Positions 37,118-45,297 of a stretch of DNA of 49,163 nt are shown here, one piece after another. Each line of letters starts with the position of its first letter. Position 1 is the first letter of the stretch. The position numbers were made by a program, and so were the translations under genes. The notes beneath the pieces were generated by a model that ran no database searches, had not been told where the DNA came from, and was given only the letters and a program-made list of their open reading frames with translations. Where the stretch lies: NCBI GenBank assembly GCA_015067255.1, contig SVMS01000010.1, positions 1 to 49,163 on the forward strand. The letters are read 5' to 3'. Origin of the DNA: Oscillospiraceae bacterium. GTDB lineage: Bacteria; Bacillota; Clostridia; Oscillospirales; SIG519.

Positions 37118-37624
37118 TCAGCAGGCAGAGTAAGGAAATACACTTATTTTCTTTAATCTTCTTTCAAAAATTTTTGCATACATTCCGCAAACCTCAAAAA
37201 CAGCGCAAATATTGTCTGCAAAATTTACGATAAAGCTTTCTTTATATTTTGGCATTTTAAAGGTTAATGGCCACATATGACTTAATATAATATCCTTTTC
37301 TTTTTCGTTGATTTCAAAATATTTTATTGAATTATTGTATGCATTTGTAGGGTGCATTCTTAAATGTGCAAAAGCGTTTTCGGGACGCTCACGCCAATTA
37401 TACAACGTAAAATCGTGTAGCATCGCTCCCCTTATCAAAGAACGAAAATCAACTTTTATTTTAAATTTTTTACAAAACCAAAAGCTTATATATGCAACAA
37501 GAACACTATGTTCAAGACAAGAAACCGAACAGTGCTGCTGATAGTTATCCATAAGACTGATTTTTTCGCAGTCGAAAATTTCATCAATACATTTTTTAAA
37601 AAATTCTCTGTCTTCTTTTTTCAA
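37118..37624 (-). CDS. HD-domain protein
   Basis: 168-residue HD-superfamily metal-dependent phosphohydrolase-like protein. Metal ligands are visible as the His of CLEHSVLVAY, the HD pair in MLHDFTLYNW and a later His in LSHMWPL, with a possible Asp in NFADNICAV. Other blocks are RERPENAFAHLRMHPTNA. The ATG 37622-37624 is preceded by AAAAGGAGG. The substrate is unknown; nucleotide hydrolysis is a general inference only. Confidence 0.82.
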   Translation of the reverse strand: MKKEDREFFKKCIDEIFDCEKISLMDNYQQHCSVSCLEHSVLVAYISFWFCKKFKIKVDFRSLIRGAMLHDFTLYNWRERPENAFAHLRMHPTNAYNNSIKYFEINEKEKDIILSHMWPLTFKMPKYKESFIVNFADNICAVFEVCGMYAKIFERRLKKISVFPYSAC

Positions 37625-37759
37625 TAATATAGCCTCCTTTTTTCTTTGCTTTTAATATTATATTCGTACAAATACCAAAATCAATACATTTAACGGAAAA
37701 TTAACGACTTTGTAAACATTTTACTTTTTTTACTTTAAAATGCACCCTTTTTTAATTTT

Positions 37760-37787
37760 ACCATAATATATATTGAAACATATCATT
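37760..37787 (+). promoter_or_regulatory. Possible mother-cell sporulation promoter
   Basis: ACC (37760-37762), 16 bp, CATATCATT (37779-37787) fits the SigmaK pattern (AC, 16-17 bp, CATANNNTA, one mismatch). CATATCAT also shares 6 of 8 bases with a SigmaE -10. No good sigma-A promoter is seen here. Confidence 0.4.
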
Positions 37788-37815
37788 GTTTTAATTAAAA
37801 TACGGAGGAATAAAT

Positions 37816-38652
37816 ATGGGTGAAAGAATGATGTCCGGCTTTACCAACAGCAACGGTTTCAAAGAAGCAGTGTGCATCAATACCGAAAAGGTATATGACA
37901 GCTGTCGTGACAGAGATTGCCTTGAGGATTTAAGAGTTTATCTTTGCAGCAGCTCTCAGGCTGTAATCGACAAAGCCGTAAGCGTTAAGGCAAAGTGTGC
38001 GGAACTGATTTGGGTATACATTGACGTAGAATGCGTCCCCTTCAACAGAGGATTTTACACTGTAGATATAAGATTTTATTTCAAGGTTACTCTTGATGCT
38101 TATATCTGCGTAGGTAAGCCTAAAGAAATTGAAGGAATGTGCGTCTATGACAAAAGAGTAATACTTTTCGGAAGTGAGGGTAATGCAAAGATATATTCTT
38201 CAAAATATACTCCTTGCGAAGCTGATGCGCAGCTTATGTATAAAACCAATCTTCCCAAAGCCACAGTTGAGGTTGTTGACCCTATCGCTTTAGGCGCAAA
38301 GCTTATCGAGCCCAACGATAACTGTTGTTGCTGTGAATGTGATAAAACATCTGTCCCCGACTTTGTTTGCTGCTGCTTTAACGAAGATTTAGCCTTTGAC
38401 GACGACCACAAGAAAGTTGCCGTAACTCTCGGTCTTTTCTCTATTGTACGTCTTGAAAGAACCGTTCAGCTACTTGTTCCCGCTTACGATTTTTGTATTC
38501 CAGAAAAAGAATGTGTAATAAGCGGTGAAGATAATCCTTGCCATCTCTTCTCAAAAATCAAATTCCCGACAGACGAATTTTTCCCGCCTGAATTTTGCAA
38601 TTTCAAAGATGCAGGCGGTGCAGATGCGGATTGCGGCTGTTGCGGAAAATAG
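37816..38652 (+). CDS. Cysteine-rich protein, probable spore coat/exosporium component
   Basis: 278 residues with 24 Cys (about 9 percent), including CCCCEC, CCC and CGCC clusters. It has no signal peptide or membrane segment. The N-terminal FKEAVCINTEKVYDSCRDRDCLEDLRVYL motif recurs, from memory, in Clostridial proteins of unknown function. Self-assembling Cys-rich exosporium proteins such as CsxA of Clostridium sporogenes are a possible comparison, not confirmed. GGAGG lies 8 nt before the ATG. A sporulation-type promoter upstream supports a spore-surface role (inference). It is followed by a terminator. Confidence 0.7.
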   Translation: MGERMMSGFTNSNGFKEAVCINTEKVYDSCRDRDCLEDLRVYLCSSSQAVIDKAVSVKAKCAELIWVYIDVECVPFNRGFYTVDIRFYFKVTLDAYICVGKPKEIEGMCVYDKRVILFGSEGNAKIYSSKYTPCEADAQLMYKTNLPKATVEVVDPIALGAKLIEPNDNCCCCECDKTSVPDFVCCCFNEDLAFDDDHKKVAVTLGLFSIVRLERTVQLLVPAYDFCIPEKECVISGEDNPCHLFSKIKFPTDEFFPPEFCNFKDAGGADADCGCCGK

Positions 38653-38671
38653 TACTGCAGTATCACTTTTT

Positions 38672-38701
38672 GAGTCCCTTTTTTAAAGGGGCTCTTTTTT
38701 T
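38672..38701 (+). terminator. Terminator of the Cys-rich protein gene
   Basis: GAGTCCCTT (38672-38680) pairs with AAGGGGCTC (38686-38694) through one T-G, followed by a T-run. Confidence 0.82.
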
Positions 38702-38708
38702 AATGTTA

Positions 38709-38737
38709 TTGACATTAAAGGTATAAATCTGTATACT
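38709..38737 (+). promoter_or_regulatory. Sigma-A promoter of yfmF-yfmH
   Basis: TTGACA (38709-38714), 17 bp, TATACT (38732-38737), about 50 bp before the start. Confidence 0.85.
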
Positions 38738-38787
38738 TATGAGAGTATAATAATATATATAATAAGCTTTGAAAGGAATGATTGTTT

Positions 38788-40059
38788 ATGTCAGATTTTG
38801 CTGTAAAAGAAATTAACGACAGTCTTACTCTTATGAGTATTAAAACCGATAAATTTACAAATAATCGCATAAGCGTTGTATTTATAAATCCTCTTGAAAA
38901 AGAAAGAAACGGATTATATGCTCTTTTATCTCTCGTATTACGCAGAGGTACAAAAAACTATCCTGATATTTCAAGCCTTAATCTTCGCTGTGAGGAGCTT
39001 TACGGCGCTCTTATTTCGGGCTCTGTTCAAAAGCGAGGAGATTATCAGGCGGTAAGCATTTGTGCCGATTTCATTAAAAATTCTTTTGCTTATGATAAAG
39101 AAAACGTTGAAAAGCAAGCTTTGGAGCTTCTTTTTGAAGTTATTTTTAATCCTAAAATTGAAAATGAACAGTTTGATACTCAAATTGTTGAAAAAGAAAA
39201 AGAGAGCCTTTGCGACCGTATCCGTGCTGCTGTCAATGACAAAAGAACATATGCAGTAACACGTTGTCAGGAACTTATGTGTCAAGGCAGTCCCTTTGGA
39301 GAAAACGAGCTGGGAAGCATTGAGTTTATTGAAAAAGCAACACCCAAACAGCTTTATAAGGCTTATAAAGAATTTATATCAAATTCAAAAATAATAGTAT
39401 TTGCACAGGGTATGCTTGACTTTTCCTCTATCGAAAAAAGTATTACCGAAAAATTCAAAAATAAATGTAATTTCGATATAGTTCAAACAGCTGTACCTAT
39501 CTCAGAGCAAGTGAGAAATTTTGAAGATAATATGCAGGTATCTCAAGGAAAGCTTACTCTTGCCTTTAATACCGATACTTTACCTACTGACAAAAGCTAT
39601 CCTGCTCTTATCTTATTAAATTGTATTTACGGCGGAAGCGCTCATTCTAAGCTTTTTGAAAATGTCCGTGAAAAGCTCAGCCTTTGCTATTACTGTGCTG
39701 CAAGACTTGAAGCTCAAAAAGGTATTATGCTTGTATACTCAGGCGTTGAATTTGACAAGCTAAGCGCCGCACAGGAAGAAATTTTAAATCAGCTAAAGCA
39801 TATTACAGACGGAGAGATTACTGAGGAAGAAATATCCGCTGCCAAAAAGACTCTTAAAAATCTTTATATTGCCGCCAACGACAGCCTTTATACTCTTGAA
39901 AGCTTTTATATAAACGGATATCTTTCCGGCAGAATTTATTCACCTGAAGAAATCTCCGAACGTATTATGGCTGTTTGCAAAGAGCAAATCACAGCAGTTT
40001 CTGAAAAAATCTCTCTTAACTGCACCTATGTTTTGAAAGGGGGAAAAGAAGATGAATAA
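38788..40059 (+). CDS. yfmF: M16 peptidase-like protein YfmF
   Basis: 423-residue member of the M16 (pitrilysin) family. The N-terminal region (YALLSLVLRRGTKNYPDISSLNLRCEELYGA) corresponds to the catalytic half but lacks HxxEH, so it is probably the inactive partner. FENVREKLSLCYYCAARLEAQKGIMLVYSGV is the C-terminal M16 signature. In Bacillus subtilis YfmF/YfmH are linked to 5-aminopentanol modification of EF-P. ATG 38788 has GAAAGGA upstream. Its end overlaps yfmH by 8 bp, consistent with a heterodimer. Confidence 0.9.
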   Translation: MSDFAVKEINDSLTLMSIKTDKFTNNRISVVFINPLEKERNGLYALLSLVLRRGTKNYPDISSLNLRCEELYGALISGSVQKRGDYQAVSICADFIKNSFAYDKENVEKQALELLFEVIFNPKIENEQFDTQIVEKEKESLCDRIRAAVNDKRTYAVTRCQELMCQGSPFGENELGSIEFIEKATPKQLYKAYKEFISNSKIIVFAQGMLDFSSIEKSITEKFKNKCNFDIVQTAVPISEQVRNFEDNMQVSQGKLTLAFNTDTLPTDKSYPALILLNCIYGGSAHSKLFENVREKLSLCYYCAARLEAQKGIMLVYSGVEFDKLSAAQEEILNQLKHITDGEITEEEISAAKKTLKNLYIAANDSLYTLESFYINGYLSGRIYSPEEISERIMAVCKEQITAVSEKISLNCTYVLKGGKEDE

Positions 40060-41320
40060 ATATACCGATCAAAGCTTAAATCAAAGCTATTTTAAATTTA
40101 AGCACAAAAGCGGACTTAATATTATTATCTACCCAAAGGAAGGCTTTTCAAAGACCTATGCCGTAATAGCAACCCATTACGGCTCTATTGACAAAACCTT
40201 TATTCCTAAGCAATCAGAACAAGTAACTGTTCCCGGAGGTATTGCCCACTATCTTGAACACAAGCTTTTCGAGGGCGAAAAGGAAGGCGCTTTTGAAAGA
40301 TATGCAAGAACAGGTGCCAATGCGAACGCTTTCACTTCCTTTGATACAACTGCTTATCTTTTCTCCTGTACCGAACAGTTTGAGGACTCTCTTGAAATTT
40401 TACTTGATTTTGTATACTCCCCTTATTTCACTCCCGAAAACGTTGAAAAAGAAAGAGGCATAATCGGTCAGGAAATCCGTATGTATGACGACAACAGCGA
40501 TTGGCAGGTCTTTTTCTCTGCTTTGGAAGCTGCATATCAAAACCACCCTATAAGAGAGGATATTGCAGGCACTGTTGACTCTATTGCTAAAATAACACCT
40601 GAGCTTTTATATCTTTGCTATAACAATTTCTATAATCCTTCCGAAATGGTGCTTTGTGTTGTGGGAAACGCAACCCCCGAAACCGTTATGAATATTTGCG
40701 ACAAGGTTTTAAAGGAAAAAGAGCCCTCTGAAGTAAAAAGGATATATCCCGAAGAGCCTGCTTTGCCTTATAAGAAGGTAATTGAAAAAAAGCTGTCGGT
40801 ATCAAAAACAATTTTCAATATCGGCATTAAAGACAATGTTAAATTTACTGTTGCAGGAGAGCTTTGTGACCGTGCGGCTCTAACCGATATACTTTTGGAG
40901 CTTATTATCGGTAAAGCTTCTCCCCTTTACAAAGATTTATATCAAAAAGGACTTATCGGTCTTGACTTTTCAAAAGAATATATGTATTCAAAAAGCTACG
41001 GAATTGCTGTTTTCGGCGGTGAAAGCGATAACCCCAAGGCTGTATATGACAGCTTTTTCGAATATTGCTCTGAGCTTATCAAGAACTTTCCCGAAAAGGA
41101 TTTTGAGCGTTGTAAAAAAGCTGTTTACGGAAACAGAATTCAGCTTCTCAACGAGGTAGAGGGCTTAGGAAACGAAGCAGTTTCTGCTTTCTTTACAGGT
41201 ACTGATGTTTTTGAGCTTCTCAACGCATACCGCCGAGTTACTCCCGAAATGGCATTAGAACGTTTAAAGAGCTTTTTTGATGAGCAATATGCTGTTATTT
41301 CCATTATAAATCCGGTATAA
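40052..41320 (+). CDS. yfmH: M16 zinc metallopeptidase YfmH
   Basis: 422 residues with the inverted zinc motif His66-x-x-Glu69-His70 in IAHYLEHKLFEG and a downstream Glu in ERGIIGQEIRMYDD, so this is the active partner of YfmF. GANANAFTSFDTTAYLFSC is another M16 core element. AAAGGGGGAAAAGA precedes the ATG. The pair overlaps and shares the promoter at 38.7 kb. The physiological substrate is not evident from sequence. Confidence 0.93.
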   Translation: MNKYTDQSLNQSYFKFKHKSGLNIIIYPKEGFSKTYAVIATHYGSIDKTFIPKQSEQVTVPGGIAHYLEHKLFEGEKEGAFERYARTGANANAFTSFDTTAYLFSCTEQFEDSLEILLDFVYSPYFTPENVEKERGIIGQEIRMYDDNSDWQVFFSALEAAYQNHPIREDIAGTVDSIAKITPELLYLCYNNFYNPSEMVLCVVGNATPETVMNICDKVLKEKEPSEVKRIYPEEPALPYKKVIEKKLSVSKTIFNIGIKDNVKFTVAGELCDRAALTDILLELIIGKASPLYKDLYQKGLIGLDFSKEYMYSKSYGIAVFGGESDNPKAVYDSFFEYCSELIKNFPEKDFERCKKAVYGNRIQLLNEVEGLGNEAVSAFFTGTDVFELLNAYRRVTPEMALERLKSFFDEQYAVISIINPV

Positions 41321-41324
41321 AAAC

Positions 41325-41340
41325 ACCGGCTCAGCCGGTT
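41325..41340 (+). other. Short GC-rich hairpin between yfmH and the URO-D gene
   Basis: ACCGGC-TCA-GCCGGT without a T-run in a 51-bp gap. It could slow or process the mRNA; not a normal terminator. Confidence 0.45.
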
Positions 41341-41371
41341 ACATAAGCCAGTCTTTTAAAGGAGTATTATT

Positions 41372-42472
41372 ATGCAAATTATAAAAAGCAAGGAAACTAT
41401 GTCATCGAAAGAACGTGTTATAAGAACCTTTAATCACGAAAAAACAGACCGTGTTACAATAGGCTACGAAGCAAATCCGAATATTCATATGCGTTTGTCA
41501 AAAGCTTTAGGCATTCCTGACGGAGATTACGAAAAAGTGTTTCAGGCTTTAGGAGTAGATTACCGTTCAGTTGCAGCTCCATACATAGGACCTGAATTAT
41601 TTACAGCTCCGCCAAACAGAAGAGTTGACCCCTTAGAAGGCTGTATAATGCGTTGGGTAGAGCACGAAACAGGAGGATATTGGGATTTTTGCGATTTTCC
41701 TCTTAGAGATGCAGATGATGAAGTTTTTTATAATTTTCCTGTACCAAATCCCGACGACTTTGATTATGATTATTGTCTTGATGTTGTAAATCACTATGAT
41801 AACCAATACGGTATTTTTATCGGCAATTCAGGAACTCCCGATATTTTAAACTCCAACGGCAGAATTATGGGCGTTGAGGATATGCTGTGTAATTTGGCTT
41901 TGGATCACGAGCCTGCTCTATATCTGATAAAAAAACGTGCCGATTTCCAACTGAAGCTTATGGAGCGTACTCTTGATAAATGTAAGGGCAAAATAGATTT
42001 TCTTTGGCTCGGTGAAGATTTAGGAACACAGCATACTCCTATGATAAGCATTGAGCTTTACAGAAAACATATTAAGCCTATACAGAAAAAATTTGTAGAC
42101 TTAGCAAAAGCTTACAATGTGTTTACAATTATACATACTTGCGGAAGCTCTTCCTGGGCTTACAACGATTTCATTGAACTCGGAATTGATGCCGTAGATA
42201 CCTTACAGCCTGAAGCAACTAATATGTCCCCTGAATATTTAAAGAAAACCTTTGGCAACAAGCTTTGCTACAGAGGATGTATCTCTACTGCAGGTCCTTT
42301 AGCTTACGGCACTGCCGAAGAAACCCGTGAATATTGCAAAAAAACCTTAGAAATTATGAAAAAAGGGTACGGATATCACTTCGCACCTACCCATCTTATA
42401 CAAGATAACACACCTACGGAAAACGTTATTGCTATGTATCAGGCGGCGCACGACTTCGGACAATATAATTAA
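41372..42472 (+). CDS. Uroporphyrinogen decarboxylase-fold methyltransferase (MtaA/MtbA-like)
   Basis: 366-residue URO-D superfamily protein. A His-x-Cys motif (IIHTCGSSSW) and a later Cys (CYRGCISTAGPLAYG) match the zinc ligands of corrinoid:coenzyme M or corrinoid:tetrahydrofolate methyltransferases rather than true HemE. FAPTHLIQDNTPTENVIAMYQAA closes the domain. No corrinoid protein or substrate-specific methyltransferase lies next to it. Methyl transfer from a corrinoid protein is inferred; the substrate is unknown. AAAGGAG lies 7-8 nt before the ATG. Confidence 0.82.
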   Translation: MQIIKSKETMSSKERVIRTFNHEKTDRVTIGYEANPNIHMRLSKALGIPDGDYEKVFQALGVDYRSVAAPYIGPELFTAPPNRRVDPLEGCIMRWVEHETGGYWDFCDFPLRDADDEVFYNFPVPNPDDFDYDYCLDVVNHYDNQYGIFIGNSGTPDILNSNGRIMGVEDMLCNLALDHEPALYLIKKRADFQLKLMERTLDKCKGKIDFLWLGEDLGTQHTPMISIELYRKHIKPIQKKFVDLAKAYNVFTIIHTCGSSSWAYNDFIELGIDAVDTLQPEATNMSPEYLKKTFGNKLCYRGCISTAGPLAYGTAEETREYCKKTLEIMKKGYGYHFAPTHLIQDNTPTENVIAMYQAAHDFGQYN

Positions 42473-42483
42473 AAATAAAACAA

Positions 42484-42512
42484 TTGCAAAAGATTTTAAA
42501 ATATGTTATTAT
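42484..42512 (+). promoter_or_regulatory. Sigma-A promoter before the membrane paralogues and scpAB
   Basis: TTGCAA (42484-42489), 17 bp, TATTAT (42507-42512), about 54 bp before the first start. Confidence 0.75.
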
Positions 42513-42565
42513 ATATAAAGTATGTTTTATAAGTATAATTATTTTTACCGAAAGGATTGAACTTT

Positions 42566-43210
42566 ATGAAAAGCAAATCTGCCGGAGTTAAAATCAATAA
42601 CCGTATATGGCTTTTGGTTTTAATATTATCAGCTATTGTTTTTGTTGCTTTAGCTGTTTTCTCCGTAAATTATCTCGGCAACGTAACAGGTCAGATAAAA
42701 ACAGTTACTGAGGAAAACAACAAAAACACCGTTACTCTCAATGACTATACTACTAAAATCAATAATGAAAACCTTAAATATCTTGAAACCATAATGAACT
42801 CTGCATTTTCAGAAAATCAGCTTACTGAAATTGCAAAGAGAAATTATTCTTATGTTTTCACCGTTAACGGAAAGGTCGTTCAAAACGAGGATGTTGTTTA
42901 TGTCAGCGGCTCTACTGTTTCTATAGGTCTTGTTGAAACAATCAAGGATAGCGGTCTTCCCAAAAATATTCTTAACCTTGGAAGAGTTAAAGATTTCACA
43001 GGTAGCTTTGAAGATTTTTCAAACTCTGTAAGAATTACCTGCGGTAAAAAAGAATACAAAAAAACAATATCTTCAAAAAATCTTGCCACTAATGCTTATT
43101 TCACCTACACCGATATTCAAAAAGGCGATATTATAACAGTCTTTTTCTCTGATGACCTTTCAGGACGTGTTGAATTTGGCCAAAACTTTTTTGAAATCAT
43201 ATATAATTAA
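42566..43210 (+). CDS. Membrane-anchored extracytoplasmic protein, paralogue 1
   Basis: 214 residues. A basic N-terminus and one transmembrane helix (about residues 14-38: IWLLVLILSAIVFVALAVFSV) are followed by a helical, probably coiled-coil region. An extracytoplasmic beta-rich domain comes next (YSYVFTVNGKVVQNEDVVYVSGSTVSIGLVETIKDSGLP). It is clearly related in layout and in that strand block to the next gene, so the two are a tandem duplication. No family recognised. ATG 42566 lies 9 nt after CGAAAGGA. It shares a promoter with the following genes. Confidence 0.75.
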   Translation: MKSKSAGVKINNRIWLLVLILSAIVFVALAVFSVNYLGNVTGQIKTVTEENNKNTVTLNDYTTKINNENLKYLETIMNSAFSENQLTEIAKRNYSYVFTVNGKVVQNEDVVYVSGSTVSIGLVETIKDSGLPKNILNLGRVKDFTGSFEDFSNSVRITCGKKEYKKTISSKNLATNAYFTYTDIQKGDIITVFFSDDLSGRVEFGQNFFEIIYN

Positions 43211-43225
43211 GGAGGAGGGAATAAT

Positions 43226-43867
43226 ATGGACGCATTAAAAAAAGCACAGCGCTTTCTTCAGGTTAAAATAATTCTTTCTGCTATTTTCTGGTTTTTATCC
43301 CTTGTTTTGATTGCCGTTATTATTTCCTTCGGCCGTCAGCTTTCCAGCTTACAATCTCAAAAGGATTACATTTTAAAAGAAATACAAAACTCTATATCTA
43401 TTCTTGACAATGTTGATTTACTTAAGCAATCCAACGATAAATACACAGAAGACACTCTTAAAAATGAGATTGCTACCGAAGACGTTGTTGAGCTTGAAAA
43501 ATCCTATTGGTCATATGCATTGGAAATCAACGGACAGCCCGTTACTTCAAACTCAGTATCTGTAAAACCCGGCACAGTTACAATCACTGTACGTGAAACG
43601 GAAAAAGAACGTGTTTTACCTATGCAAATGCATATGATGGGCTCTGTAACAGGCTTTGATAATAATGACCATTATTATAAGCACGTTGTCACCTCTTCTT
43701 TGGGTAAAGAGGTTTCTTCACAGAATTTCAACCAAGATGCTTTGGACAGATACTCAACCTTTACCTTTACAGTAAATTCCGGCGAAAGCCTTAAATTCAA
43801 CGTTTCCGAAATTCTTGCTGAACGTTTAAATCTTAATTCCAAATATATCACAATCAATGTAAATTAG
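43226..43867 (+). CDS. Membrane-anchored extracytoplasmic protein, paralogue 2
   Basis: 213 residues. One transmembrane helix (about 16-36: IILSAIFWFLSLVLIAVIIS) is followed by a helical stretch (LSSLQSQKDYILKEIQNSISILDNV) and a beta-rich domain (WSYALEINGQPVTSNSVSVKPGTVTITVRETEKERVLP) that aligns with the same part of paralogue 1. GGAGGAGGG precedes the ATG, 15 bp after the upstream stop. Ends about 30 bp before scpA. Possibly an envelope or division-linked function, judged only from its place beside scpAB; unproven. Confidence 0.75.
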   Translation: MDALKKAQRFLQVKIILSAIFWFLSLVLIAVIISFGRQLSSLQSQKDYILKEIQNSISILDNVDLLKQSNDKYTEDTLKNEIATEDVVELEKSYWSYALEINGQPVTSNSVSVKPGTVTITVRETEKERVLPMQMHMMGSVTGFDNNDHYYKHVVTSSLGKEVSSQNFNQDALDRYSTFTFTVNSGESLKFNVSEILAERLNLNSKYITINVN

Positions 43868-43898
43868 TTTTATTCAACGAAAGGCTTTGGTTTATACT

Positions 43899-44612
43899 AT
43901 GGAAAAGCCCTCTTTCAAGCTTCAGGTCTTTGAAGGACCTCTTGACTTGTTGCTTCACCTTATTTCCAAGAACAAAGTTAATATTTACGATATTCCTATC
44001 GCTCAGATTTTAGAACAATATATGGCGTATATTGACTCTATGAATGATATGAATATGGAGGTTACTGCCGATTTTCTTGCTATGGCTTCGCAGCTTATAT
44101 ATATCAAATCAAAAATGCTGCTTCCCAAGTATGAGGATGAAGAGGAAGAGGACCCCAGAGACCTTTTGGTACGTATGCTTCTTGAATACAAACGTTACAA
44201 AGAAGTATCAGGCACTATGAAGGAAATGTCTGCGCCTCTTAATTCCACCTTTGTAAAAGAGCCTGAGAAAATCGTTCCCGATAATACATATTCAAATTCT
44301 CATTCTCCCGACGAGCTCTACGATGCTTATTTGAACGCAGTCAGAAAGGTTAAAAGAAGGCTTCCGCCTCCTGTTACCTCTTTTAAAGGAATTGTGGGAC
44401 ATACTGTTTATTCTGTATCCCGTAAGGCAATTTCACTTTTAAGACAGTTACTTTTCAAAAAGAAAATTCCTTTTCTTTCTCTTTTTGAAAGTTCAAAAAG
44501 CCGTTCTGAAATTGTTGCAACCTTTCTTGCAATTCTTGAGCTTGCCAAAAATCGCAGAATTTCCGTTGACAATGACGAGATGCGTCTTGCGGAGAAGGTT
44601 AAAAATTCTTAA
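43899..44612 (+). CDS. scpA: Segregation and condensation protein A
   Basis: Kleisin subunit that bridges the SMC dimer in chromosome condensation. FKLQVFEGPLDLLLHLISKNKVNIYDIPIAQILEQYM, TADFLAMASQLIYIKSKMLLP and C-terminal VATFLAILELAKNRRI are the ScpA hallmarks. ATG 43899 gives 238 residues. A TTG at 43887 is the other option, and neither has ideal spacing from GAAAGG. Followed after 66 bp by scpB. Confidence 0.95.
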   Translation: MEKPSFKLQVFEGPLDLLLHLISKNKVNIYDIPIAQILEQYMAYIDSMNDMNMEVTADFLAMASQLIYIKSKMLLPKYEDEEEEDPRDLLVRMLLEYKRYKEVSGTMKEMSAPLNSTFVKEPEKIVPDNTYSNSHSPDELYDAYLNAVRKVKRRLPPPVTSFKGIVGHTVYSVSRKAISLLRQLLFKKKIPFLSLFESSKSRSEIVATFLAILELAKNRRISVDNDEMRLAEKVKNS

Positions 44613-44643
44613 AATATGGCTTCCGTAATCCACTAAGAAACGG

Positions 44644-44663
44644 TACCGAAAAGCTTTTCGGTA
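44644..44663 (+). other. 20-bp perfect palindrome between scpA and scpB
   Basis: TACCGAAAAG followed by its exact complement CTTTTCGGTA. It ends 15 bp before the scpB ATG, where no strong ribosome site is visible, so it may affect scpB translation or mRNA cleavage (inference). Confidence 0.55.
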
Positions 44664-44678
44664 TTATATGGTAATTTA

Positions 44679-45233
44679 ATGAATATCAATACTGCCTGTG
44701 CCACTGTGGAGAGTATTCTCTTTGCGGTAGGTGAACCAATATCAATAACCCGTTTATCCAATGCCTGCGATATGGAGCTTTCAGATATGCAGGCTATTTT
44801 GGAAACCCTTGAAAACAGATACAAGGACGATGTTTCAAGAGGAATAATGCTTGTGCGGCTTGAGGATAAATATCAGCTTATTACAAAAGCTGAGTTTGCT
44901 CCTTATGTAAAAAAAGCTCTTAACAATCGCAGAAACATTATTCTCTCCCCTGCTTCCCTTGAGGTTCTGTCAATAATTGCTTACAATCAGCCTGTTACAA
45001 GAGGCTTTGTGGAACAAATCCGTGGCGTTGAATGTTCGGCAGTTGTGGCAAATTTAGTCGAAAAAGAACTGGTTGAAGAAAAGGGACGTCTTGATGCACC
45101 TGGAAGGCCCTTGCTTTTCGGTACAACACCTAATTTTCTTCGTTGCTTTGGAATTTCCTCTTTAGAAGAGCTTCCTGATTTGCCTGAGCTTGCAAATCCC
45201 AACGAGGACCAACAGCTGACAATGAAAATATGA
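44679..45233 (+). CDS. scpB: Segregation and condensation protein B
   Basis: Winged-helix dimer that binds ScpA and regulates the SMC complex. 184 residues with TVESILFAVGEPISITRLS, SPASLEVLSIIAYNQPVTRGFVEQIRGVE, and GRPLLFGTTPNFLRCFGISSLEELPDLPEL. Start ATG 44679 has only weak Shine-Dalgarno complementarity. It directly follows the palindrome at 44644. Confidence 0.95.
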   Translation: MNINTACATVESILFAVGEPISITRLSNACDMELSDMQAILETLENRYKDDVSRGIMLVRLEDKYQLITKAEFAPYVKKALNNRRNIILSPASLEVLSIIAYNQPVTRGFVEQIRGVECSAVVANLVEKELVEEKGRLDAPGRPLLFGTTPNFLRCFGISSLEELPDLPELANPNEDQQLTMKI

Positions 45234-45297
45234 TGTAATTTTTTCCATAAAATCGGGAATACTTAAATTAAACATATAGAAAGGGGCGGATATTGGC

